A stretch of 64,000 nucleotides of DNA from Heliopora coerulea. Lineage: Eukaryota; Cnidaria; Anthozoa; Scleralcyonacea; Helioporidae. The DNA lies in contig JASJOG010000002.1 in the NCBI GenBank assembly GCA_030142905.1, positions 6,990,501-7,054,500 of the forward strand, read 5' to 3'. Every line of letters begins with the position of its first letter. Position 1 is the stretch's first letter. The position numbers and the translations under genes are program-made. The notes beneath the pieces were generated by a model. The model did no database searches. It was not told where the DNA came from and was given only the letters and a program-made list of their open reading frames with translations. Shown piece after piece: positions 57,101-64,000 of this stretch.

Positions 57101-60100
57101 ATACTCATGGCACTCCTGTGTTTCGTTAATTAAAACGCAGTTTAGTATGTTATACAGAGTATACACCTGATCTGTACACAGAGTGTAATAACCATTTGCC
57201 CTAGTGTAATTATCTTGTATAAAATCGCAACCATTTTTACCTACTCACGAGTTGGGCAAGTTAGCCTCGGTGTCTCACTAAGAGCAGAGTCATGGATAAC
57301 GTCATTTTCATTTCATACTAGAGTGAAGTCACGAAAGCGTGAATTATAAAAAATGGTTTTGAGTCTCTGGACTGTCATAGAATCACTGATCTCGCTGATG
57401 ATCGCGGATAGTCAACTGCGCAGAAATTGAAGCCATAAGTAGCTTTCAATGACCATATTGGCTAGACCCATTCTGAGACTTCTCTTGTACGAGAGACGTC
57501 TCAGACTGTTTCTCTCATCTGCAATAGGTGGGCTCAGACAAGTCAGGCTGTTCATTAATAAAGAAACGGTAATAACCATTTATAAATCACTTATTCAGCC
57601 GTTCATGATTGTTGCGACATTGTGAGGAACAATATTGGTATCACTTTGGTCAAAAGGTTGCAAAAGTTAAATAATCGAGCTGATAGAATTATTAGCCAAC
57701 TAGATTACGAAATCAGGTCAAGCGATATAAGAAGCCAACTAGGATGCACGACTCTCCATGAAAGACGATCAAACCACAAATGTGTCTTGATGTACAAAAT
57801 TCTGTATGACATGGCTCCAACATACTCGAAGCAACATTTTCATTTTGTCAATGACAATGCTGACTATTGTCTTAGAGGCAAAAGGAATCTTATTCTTCCC
57901 AAACCAAAAACTGAATGTTTGAAAAGCGTCAGATTTTCAGGTGCCAAAGTATGGAATAGTCTGCCACAAAACTTGAAATTTCAAACTACTTTGTCGTCTT
58001 TCAAGCTAGAACTGAAATCCCTCAGTTCCTATACTTGCTAATTAACTAAATTTATTATATGGCTGGCACTACTTCCGGTGGAATGTAGCGTTCTGATTGG
58101 CTGAGACGCTCTGACTGGCAGTTATTATTTTCCCGTAATGGACCTGCCCATTGCAGGTTCTGGTTTTAGAGCTTGTTTTTGCCAAAGACTAGGAGATTTT
58201 TTTATTTATTCGTCAACTTTTCTGATTAAAGTCATCGAAAGCAGTTTGTTTATGATTAATCCGGTAAAACTTAGCTGAATTTTATTTGTTTGTCTTCAAA
58301 GCAATTGGGAAATTTTCCCACCAAAACTTGCCTGTCTGTGAGAAAAACCTGCTGCATGAAAACCCCCCACTTTATTAGCATTTTTTTCATTTAGATGTCT
58401 AATTTATTGGTTTTTACTCGGGAATTCACAGCAAATTGATCTTTCTTTGTGTTCTGTCCCTGCAAAATTGCTTAACAATTAACTCTGCCACGCTATACGA
58501 ATGTAATATGTTTTTACCAGATCGAGTATATTTTGCTTGTTTAAAACAAGCCATATAATAAACCTCTTATCAACCCTTTTAAGGCAAAAGAAAAAAAAAG
58601 TTTCGGGGACTAGTCCCTTCGTCATCAACTCAAAACTCTATCTTTTCACATTCTGAGTTGCTGACGAAAAGGCTGGTCCCCGAAACGTAGTTTTTTTTTT
58701 CTTTAATACAGTTTTTTGAAGATAAATGTAAATATTAACTTTAATAATAACTTTAATATGTGAAGATTTTTAATATATGTGAAGATTTTTGAATTAAAGA
58801 ACTGATTTATGATTAAAGATTAAAGAATTGAGTTATGAATATAGAACCATGAACTAACTTTTTTCCGTGTTCCAGTTACAATAAAGATGATTTGTCAAAT
58901 GTCAAACACTCTTCGGCTTTTTCACCATGTTAAAAACCTGTCAACCTTGCTTGTATTCTCAAGGAATATGATGTAATCACGTGTGAGAGATGGTTACATT
59001 TTGATATATCTAGTAATTTTTGTTATATCACCTGAAGAGTTACGCAAGTCAATGTTCAAATGTTAACGATACTTTACAGCGATAAAGTCTGCAAAAGACT
59101 TGGTCAACTAAATTACTTACAGATATTCGAGGTAGGGATATATTTTCAATTCATCTTCACGAACGTATTCAATTACATTTCCTCGTAGAACTCTAGAAAT
59201 TTTCAAAAAACATGTGAGTAGGAACATTTGGTGGCACTCCTGGACCCATATTTATGTATATTGATTACTTCTTAACCGAGTGTGAGGTCTATACCGGAAA
59301 GTAATTGCCTGAGGTTTTCGTACAGACCAAACGACGAATAACCGCTGCGAAATTTCTGGCCACCTGTCAAACTAAATCAGCAGGTTTGGAATGCCGTACC
59401 GATTGATTGCTTTCTGCATGCACGGGCTTGTCTTCAACTTCTAATGCAAAAAAAACGCAACGGAAGATACATAGTAGTATCAACGCAGCCCTTATATCCC
59501 GGCCATGAGCCAGCAGTACCTTGCTCGCAGCTGCCGTTAGCATGTCGCCGACACGCGCTTCAGCAAATTTTTTTCAACCGAATGTCGGCCGTACAGAAAC
59601 GGTTGAACTGCATTCAACTTTTCTGAACCGATCAAAGTTGCTGGGATAGATGACACCCACGGATGAGGGACCCCAGGTCCCTTATTTCTAAGGATCACTG
59701 CAACAAAATGAGACCCTAATCTAATTCTAACTCAAATCTTGACATTTATCCTAACCCAAGTCCTGATCCTATCGTATTTTCCCCAATAAATGTTCTGGGC
59801 GTTTATTAAATTCTCACTTTTAGACGGGCGCTCGTTTGAGGAGAAACAACTATATCTGGAGTCTCTAAAAACAAGATTTAAACCAGACAAATCGATTTGT
59901 CTCTTTACTTAACTTAGCAACAGAATCATATAATTAGCATCATATAATTTTTTCCATATAATTCTTACATGCGCCTATATCGTCATAATATCGGCGCATA
60001 AAGGTGGATTTCCATTTGGTGCAAAATGTCGTGCGTGTGACTTTTTCTTTTGTCTTAACAGCTCTCAAGTGCAACCAAGTAGAAAACTATTGAATTTTAA

Positions 60101-61632
60101 CAAAACAACAGTCGCGCGCGCGAAATTTTGCACCAAATGGAAATACGCCTTAACAGTGCTGCAGAGAGCTGTTTCGGGTCCCGGGGAGAGTGGTAGAGAG
60201 GTTGGTAGACCCCTCCGGTCGAAAATTAATTTGACTAACCTCACTAATTATTAGGAAAAACGAAACTTTGTATTCTTTAATTTTAGTAATTTTTCATGAG
60301 ACATTTAAGTTACCCAACGAATTCTCGGCATTGCATAAATGCTTTATTTTAAGAATTTCAGAAATGAACAAACAAGCATTTCTAAATTTAAATTAATAAA
60401 TACAGATAATACCAAGCTCAAAATTTCATAGCAAGTTTGCAAGCGTCCCTTCATACCTAAGTGCTACTTTAAATGAAGCCATGTACATTGATCCATTAAC
60501 GTCATGGAATATAAAGTCATTTATCTTTTCGTGTCTGGAACACGGAAGTTGCCAAATTGGAATGCAAAATGGTCAGTCTTATTTTAATGACAACCACTGA
60601 TGGTACATGAGAAATAATTCTTTATTCCAATGATAAGACGCTTGAATTCAATATAGCACTTTCCCACCAACCGGGCCCCTCGATTTCTTCCAGGCCCGGG
60701 GTCAATTTGACCGCACTACACCACCCCCCTGTCGGCGGTACTGAGCCTTAATGTTTCGGAGTGATCTACATTAGTCTTCATCTTCTCCAATTATGTTTAT
60801 CTCATTATGGTCTCACACCCGTAACTTTGAATATAAATTTACAGAAATCTCCTATTTAGGCAAACCCATGTGTAAACTAGGCGTTAAAAGAAATAATTTA
60901 CGATTAAGAACAAAATTTCTGTTTAATGGCTGTACAATAGAATATCGTTGACCGATGGACGCTTTTCTTTTTCAGTACATTTCAAGAAGATGAAATAGGC
61001 ATTCATTTGAGATGAGGCGTTTACTTGGAAGAGGCCATTATTATTTAAAATTGGTAGACTTAGGGAAGCTTTAATTCGGATAGAGGCATTTAATCGAACG
61101 GAGTCGTTTATTCCGAGAAATACAGTATTCCTAGCACCAATCCTGGCCTTAACATTGTAGTCTGTGGGTCATACAACCCTCAGTTAGGTCACCTGAAAAA
61201 TTAGGGAATAATGCCCCTGAATCACTAGTAACCAAGTTTAGCTGACCTGGTTGATCTCAGGCTAGAAGTGACCAAGACAGAAGAGACCAGAAGTAAAGCG
61301 TTTATCGAATCATGCGTCGGCGGCGTGCCTGCGATGAATACTTGATCCAAAGTGAAGTTCTAGCAGATGGTATTGTAAACACGTAACCTTTAGAATTATG
61401 GCGGGCTGAGTGGTGTGAAGCGAGACATTAATATTTATTCTAATGCTACTTACAGCCGTTTCACATCGCTTGCAAATCTCATGAGCGGAATTTCGGTTAG
61501 GTGAGCTTCCTTGCATTCTACCGCAGTGTTTCGTTCAAAGCACTCGCAACCGGGTGGACATGAGTCTAAGATAACATAACCCTGACTTGCTGTAAAACAG
61601 AAGATGAGACTTACAACAAGTGCTGCATGCAT
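43578..61632 (-). CDS. Small leucine-rich-repeat single-pass membrane protein, 5 exons
   Basis: Exons on the - strand: 61632-61454, 56407-56336, 50902-50727, 46130-45824, 43905-43578. Together they make 1062 bp, 353 residues plus stop, with all phases consistent and GT/AG introns. Layout: signal peptide 1-18; LRRNT with Cys25, 29, 31 and 40; one LRR about 58-90; LRRCT starting NPFRCDC (Cys93, 95, 123, perhaps 154); N-glycosylation site at Asn99; Thr/Ser-rich stalk about 190-212; membrane helix about 215-237; basic cytoplasmic tail to 353. Such proteins act as cell-surface adhesion or co-receptor subunits; no ligand can be inferred. I cannot exclude further 72-bp LRR exons, which would keep frame, but the exon 2 to exon 3 join already gives a perfect LxxIxLxxNPF. 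The exon 5 acceptor is the least certain. Confidence 0.8.
44107..45238. mobile_element. Long-TIR element (CAGTGAACTC family), with a nested palindromic MITE
   Basis: Left GTTGACTCAGTGAACTCGAT, right TCTAGTTCACCGAGTTGAC. The inner parts (TGGAATGCTAA, AAGCCAAGATGGCCGCCAAT, GACTGAAACTGACGTACAA) are inverted at the two ends. A second palindrome, 44781-44963, sits inside, and a stretch of about 190 bp is repeated at 44388-44575 and 44606-44775. It lies wholly in LRR intron 4. Confidence 0.8.
44781..44963. mobile_element. Palindromic MITE nested in 44107-45238
   Basis: GTATTCCGAAAAACAATGTC through ACTCAAGATTCGAGTTATAT, mirrored by ATATAACTCGAATCTTGAGT to ACTTTTTCGGAATATG. Same family as 20450-20693. 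Confidence 0.8.
45520..45803. repeat. Array of TTTCACATATGAAA-like palindromic units
   Basis: At least ten variants of TTCACATATG or CATATGAAA at irregular 15-40 bp spacing, with one exact local duplication (CATATGCAATTAAAACGATT, twice). It ends about 20 bp from the splice donor of LRR exon 4. Confidence 0.8.
45824..46130 (-). CDS. LRR protein exon 4: stalk and transmembrane helix
   Basis: Acceptor ATAGCTCAG, donor AAAGAG|GTAAGT (minus sense). It completes an Arg codon split with exon 3, then [15 protein letters not shown], a Thr/Ser-rich stalk, and a hydrophobic helix [19 protein letters not shown] followed by KVYLREK as a stop-transfer anchor. The phase match to exon 3 supports the join. 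Confidence 0.85.
46305..46463 (+). mobile_element. LINE reverse-transcriptase C-terminal fragment
   Basis: The frame gives [20 protein letters not shown], then [18 protein letters not shown]. This is the conserved post-catalytic region of CR1/L2-like LINEs (the QxRAxRIITG motif). Truncated at both ends. Confidence 0.8.
46733..46784. repeat. Perfect 22-bp inverted repeat
   Basis: GACATGTTTGTGGAAGTTGATC is followed after an 8-base loop by its exact reverse complement; the left arm is 46733-46754. No MITE ends or other features explain it. Confidence 0.85.
47604..47784. repeat. CTTCGTCAGAG-family element, diverged copy
   Basis: AAAAGGTTGATAACTGCTGTGACTGATC and downstream CCAATGAAATGCGAGAAACA match 42797-42987; given here by short motifs GATAACTGCTGTGACTGATC and AAATAAACAAATCAAC. 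Confidence 0.65.
47990..48112 (+). repeat. Possible LINE 3' tail with (AAAT)n
   Basis: GGAGATGGCCCTTTGGAAAT, then AAAGTTCACCGTGTTTATAT, then about eleven AAAT units. The arrangement resembles a CR1-type 3' UTR with a microsatellite tail, by recall only. Confidence 0.45.
48512..49207. mobile_element. Long-TIR element (CAGTGAACTC family), 696 bp
   Basis: CAGTGAACTCAATTTCCATA at the left, inverted at the right as TAAATTGAGTTCACTG; inner GGAATGCTAATTGGCC and AAGCCAAGATGGCCGCCAAT are also partly mirrored. Same family as 44107-45238. Confidence 0.85.
49283..49335. repeat. TAATTA/TATAAT low-complexity tract
   Basis: ATTAATTAATTATAATTATA followed by repeated ATAATTAT units. Confidence 0.9.
50512..50637. 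mobile_element. Small MITE (CCTAGTTCAGACGT family)
   Basis: TTAGGCCAGGTTCAAACGTC at the left against GACGTCTGAACTAGGCCTTA at the right, with CTTTTCAT and ATGAAAAG inside. 126 bp. Confidence 0.8.
50727..50902 (-). CDS. LRR protein exon 3: LRRCT
   Basis: Acceptor GTATTATAG (minus sense) opens with one base, then [20 protein letters not shown], and later [18 protein letters not shown]. This is the LRRCT pattern NPFxCDC..C. The donor GAAC|GTAACA ends in phase 1. One MITE lies 34 bp before the acceptor and another about 90 bp after the donor. Confidence 0.85.
50936..51289. mobile_element. MITE with AAGGCTGGTTTTCAT ends
   Basis: TAAGGCTGGTTTTCATATAT at the left and TTATGAAAACCAGCCTTTAA at the right, with many GGAATTCATC/GATGAATTCC-like inverted sub-repeats. 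The terminal piece AAACCAGCCTTTAATTATAT is repeated once more at about 51299-51320. It begins 34 bp from LRR exon 3. Confidence 0.85.
52614..52910 (+). other. Unrecognised open stretch ending in a consensus donor
   Basis: About 97 codons are open on the + strand and stop exactly at CTCAG|GTAAGTGG, a strong splice donor. The peptide has two CC/Cys clusters and many Lys/Asn and no family I recognise. There is no clear acceptor or start and the opposite strand is also open, so a chance frame inside an intron is possible. Confidence 0.25.
53516..56200 (+). mobile_element. Dead Ty3/gypsy-like LTR retrotransposon (gag and protease only)
   Basis: Gag starts at ATG 53793. A Cys-rich zinc knuckle-like motif (CPLC then H-x4-C) lies at about 55193-55248. 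A retropepsin with the catalytic DTGAETS triad follows near 55469-55492, then a linker up to a stop at 55997. A primer-binding-site-like TGGTGGCAGCGAT lies at 53617-53629. TGTAGGGAGCGCG at 56113 may start the 3' LTR, while about 53516-53610 would be the end of the 5' LTR. No RT, RNase H or integrase remains. Damage: a stop with small deletion near 53853, the hAT insertion at 54067, frameshifts near 55045 and 55240. Orientation is opposite to the host LRR gene. The class follows from protease and gag layout, recalled from coral elements. Confidence 0.8.
54067..54663. mobile_element. hAT-type MITE (597 bp) inserted in the LTR element's gag
   Basis: Ends TAGGGGTGCACCGGA and inverted TCCGGTGCACCCTTG (one mismatch block at the tip), sub-terminal GGTTCCGGCCGGAACC palindromes on both sides, AT-rich core without coding. 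Flanked by an exact 8-bp duplication GTTATTTC (54059-54066 and 54664-54671). TAGGGGTG ends plus an 8-bp duplication are classic hAT. The gag frame is in the same phase on both sides once the insert and one duplication copy are disregarded. Confidence 0.93.
56336..56407 (-). CDS. LRR protein exon 2: one 72-bp LRR exon
   Basis: Read on the - strand: acceptor ATCCTTAG, donor GAAAT|GTAAGT, exactly 72 bp in phase 2. It encodes [20 protein letters not shown] then LKE. The 72-bp phase-2 unit, one repeat per exon, is the usual genomic signature of extracellular LRRs. It joins exon 1 as VKRL-DLSDNEI. Confidence 0.85.
57470..58041 (+). mobile_element. LINE reverse-transcriptase C-terminal fragment, frameshifted
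   Basis: [17 protein letters not shown], then after a frameshift and stop [36 protein letters not shown], and a C-terminus with [20 protein letters not shown] and [10 protein letters not shown]. These are the ordered C-terminal motifs of CR1/L2-like LINEs. The last 139 codons are open and end with a normal stop. Confidence 0.9.
58580..58706. repeat. Inverted repeat (GTTTCGGGGACTAGTCC)
   Basis: AAAGTTTCGGGGACTAGTCC pairs with GGCTGGTCCCCGAAACGTAG across a 60-bp loop that itself has AACTCA/TGAGTT symmetry; A- and T-runs outside also pair. Confidence 0.8.
60000..60152. mobile_element. Small MITE (ATTTCCATTTGGTGCAAAAT ends)
   Basis: ATTTCCATTTGGTGCAAAAT at the left is mirrored by ATTTTGCACCAAATGGAAAT at the right with AAGGTGG/CGCCTT tips. 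153 bp. Confidence 0.85.
61454..61632 (-). CDS. LRR protein exon 1: signal peptide and LRRNT
   Basis: Start at ATG 61632, chosen because [18 protein letters not shown] is a good signal peptide. An upstream in-frame ATG at 61698 would add 22 residues ahead of it. [16 protein letters not shown] is a classic LRRNT cysteine pattern, followed by LTEIP. The donor CGGCT|GTAAGT ends in phase 2. Confidence 0.85.
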
Positions 61633-62340
61633 TGTATGCGCAACAAGTTCATACCGCTTCGCGCTACGGCATATCTTTGTGACGTCAGCACGCATCACAA
61701 ATTGTGCGCCTGCACTCCCTTACGGGACATGAGATACTTTTCAGATACCATTGAAACCTGGAGTGGTGGTCATTAGCCAACACAACTAATCGGCTGATCA
61801 ACTGACTTTTTTGGCCACCATTAACCCGGGAAATTGGTGAAATAATCATCCATCCCCATGGTATTAATGGACGGTTTTCTCTCAATAAATCTCTCACAAA
61901 GTCACTGTTTGTTTCCTGCCTGGGTGGATACAAACATTAGCTTGTGTGTTTATTCATTATTTACTATAATATTATTGACTATAGTTTGCATCACTTATTT
62001 GGTTTTTTTTAAGTTAAATTAATCTTTACACATTAGCATTCCCTAAACAGGCATGAAAGCAAATCAGCATGGAGGAGGGGGGCCTAGATGCCTATTCTAA
62101 AAATTGTCTGGTTACATAACTGTAGTCGTTCAAATTTGCTACAGTTTTTAATCCAACCTGATCTAAATTGGCTAAAAAATTGTATCTATACAAATGTACA
62201 ATATATTTGGTAAGGTATATTTCAACGAGAGAGAATACAGATTCACGATACAATTATCTGAACTACTCTTCTACTTTTTCCCATCACACCGGGCCTATTT
62301 CTTAAATTAGAAAATTTTGAGTTAAGTTGGTAAGTTTCAT

Positions 62341-62773
62341 GTTACACCTTTTGCTGTTCATTACCAGAAAATATACTATCACTAACGCCAACCTCAAACT
62401 CATTAACGCAAAGCTACATTGATTTTATTCAATTGACGTTCATTAGCATAGATACTCAACCATCTGCATCAAAGGGCTTTCTATAGCACCAACAGACGAC
62501 CATTAACACCATTCTACTATACATTAGGGATAATAAGATTTCAATTACATAAGAGAAATATCTTGCCTAATTGAAGTTTTATTACCCCTAATGTATAGTA
62601 GAATGGTGTTAATGGTCGTCTGTTGGCGCTATAGAATGCCCTTCTATGCAAATGGTTGCGTATTTACGCTAGTGAACGTCGATTAAATAAAATGAATGTA
62701 TTTTTGCGTCAATGAGTTCTAGGTTGACATTAATGATAGTATATTTTCTGGTAATGAACAGCAAAAGGTGTAG
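62341..62773. repeat. Large near-perfect palindrome (about 430 bp)
   Basis: Left arm from GTTACACCTTTTGCTGTTCA through CCAGAAAATATACTATCA to ACCATTCTACTATACATTAG; the right arm is its reverse complement, ending TGATAGTATATTTTCTGG and TGAACAGCAAAAGGTGTAG. The loop is about 60 bp. Arms of roughly 170 bp with few mismatches. Confidence 0.9.
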
Positions 62774-62911
62774 TAAAGGTGGTCGGTTGTTTGCAGTGCA
62801 AGCTGTGTCAGTCGACTGGTGAATAGTCAGAAAAACTTGCTAAGATCTCAGAGTTGCTCGGAATACTTAGATCTGACACAGCTTGCACAGCACACAACTG
62901 AACACCTTTAT
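62774..62911. repeat. Second inverted repeat directly abutting the first
   Basis: TAAAGGTGGTCGGTTGTTTG and GCAGTGCAAGCTGTGTCAG pair with CTGACACAGCTTGCACAGC and CACAACTGAACACCTTTA. A shorter inner pair (TAAGATCT and AGATCTGA-like) is present. It shares the AAAGGTG tip with the neighbouring palindrome. Confidence 0.85.
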
Positions 62912-63559
62912 TAAATTTTTGATAGCATTATTATTGGGAGTGGGGACTAAAGCCCCCTAGTCCCCCTCTTCCGCTGGCCTTGCTATCGACATTGAAGATA
63001 GCAAATTATTTTTCATTATTTTTAACCGTACTGATCATTTTTGTGTCATCACTTTTTTACTGAAAAAAATAACACCAAGCTTTTTTACCGTTTTACGTTT
63101 AACTTTTGTAAACTGTCTTATATCTTGTTTAATGTCAGTTTCGTATCTAGTAAACGTTCCTGATCCACAGATCTTAAGCGATGATAAAAATAGATGTGAT
63201 TAAACAAAACAGCATTAACTCTTACCCAAATCGACAAATGAAGCGACCAAGCACAGTTTCAAAATTAACAAACAAGGGAGCAAAAGGAACGGTCCAAAAA
63301 GTGGCCGGAAAAAGATGGCTTCAGCAAAAGTTCTTTTTCTCATGATGGAGGACTCTGACTAACATAAAAATGTATTAGTGCATACTACCTTTAGGATACC
63401 TGGGAAGAACGCTCGTTTGTGAAAGTTTATTGAGACCCACTGTTCGTAAAGATGAATTTCTCTCGTTTTAAGCTTCTGATTTTTCCTTAGCTACCCACAA
63501 AAGAACTTGTTCGGAAACCACTTTGCCAACTTTTCCCACAAAAATTCTAAAACCTTTGT

Positions 63560-63965
63560 AAAATAACTTGCATCCTACACACTTTCTGATTGGACGAGCC
63601 TCACTTTCTTTCAGAGTACAGAGACACGCTGATGTCATTTTCATTTTGTATTTAATAAATAGCAAATTGCTTGAGTGTTTCCGTGCAGCGATACAAACTT
63701 GAACGACGTCATTTCAACCGGAAAAACGCCGAGTGTTTTCTGGTATTTTTCCTGTTAAAATGGCGTCATGAATGTTTCTATAACAATATAGAGACATGAA
63801 AGCTATTTTCTACTTGTTTTATATAATAACCAAGGTTTTTTCGAGTTTTAGTGACGCCATCTATGTTTCTGTACTCTAATACAAAATGAAAATAACATTA
63901 GTGTGTTCTATGAGAGAAAATGAGGCTTGTCCAATCAGAGCGTGCGTAGGGTGCCTGTTATTTTA
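63560..63965. mobile_element. Inverted-repeat element near the window end
   Basis: CTGATTGGACGAGCCTCACT and TCATTTTCATTTTGTATT at 63587-63652 are mirrored as AATACAAAATGAAAATAACA and GAGGCTTGTCCAATCAGAGC at 63880-63941. The outer tips cannot be fixed. Confidence 0.7.
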
Positions 63966-64000
63966 TAACAGAGTACACAAACATGGAAGACGTCACGAAA

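Larger units (their letters stand above)
56408..61453 (-). other. LRR intron 1
   Basis: 5.0 kb with a LINE tail (57470), a palindrome (58580), a small MITE (60000) and degraded sequence. No exon recognised. Confidence 0.55.
61633..64000. other. Region 5' of the LRR gene
   Basis: It should contain the LRR promoter and 5' UTR, but I could not place a TATA box or start site. It holds the hairpins at 62341-62911 and the arms of an inverted-repeat element at about 63575-63660 and 63865-63965, the latter running to the window edge. Confidence 0.5.

Overview
This is AT-rich, intron-rich, repeat-laden animal nuclear DNA. The transposon and SINE families and a multicopy Cys-rich pseudogene look like those I know from cnidarian genomes, so I read it as an anthozoan, most likely a stony coral. 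That placement is inference from memory, not from a search. No rRNA, CRISPR or bacterial-type feature is visible.

Two spliced genes converge on each other. On the + strand, 18 exons between 10548 and 41286 encode the last 860 residues of a class IIa histone deacetylase (HDAC4/5/7/9 family). They include three 14-3-3-type phosphosite contexts, a Gln-rich segment, the complete catalytic domain and the C-terminal leucine-rich export signal. Every exon junction I propose keeps frame and uses AG/GT. The N-terminal MEF2-binding part was not found; it is either upstream of the window or unrecognised in the first 10.5 kb. The catalytic position that is His in vertebrate class IIa enzymes is Tyr here.

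On the - strand, five exons between 61632 and 43578 join in frame into a 353-residue single-pass membrane protein: signal peptide, LRRNT, one LRR on a 72-bp exon, LRRCT, a Ser/Thr linker, a transmembrane helix, and a basic tail with a duplicated RRxSRGY motif. It is a small leucine-rich-repeat cell-surface protein whose ligand is not evident.

The rest is mostly transposon debris in introns and flanks. At 1-1296 (-) lies a broken copy of a Cys-rich multicopy gene. Dead LINE reverse-transcriptase pieces lie at 2698-3150 (-), 46305-46463 (+) and 57470-58041 (+). A wrecked LTR retrotransposon (gag and protease, no RT or integrase) lies at about 53516-56200 (+) and is itself split by a hAT-type MITE with a perfect 8-bp target duplication. 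There are also many MITEs with readable terminal repeats, several with target duplications, tRNA-derived SINEs and microsatellites.

The two introns after HDAC exons 4 and 11 share a duplicated block of about 600 bp that is bounded by, and probably was moved by, one MITE family. Large near-palindromes lie at 62341-62911, 20450-20693, 44107-45238 and 48512-49207.
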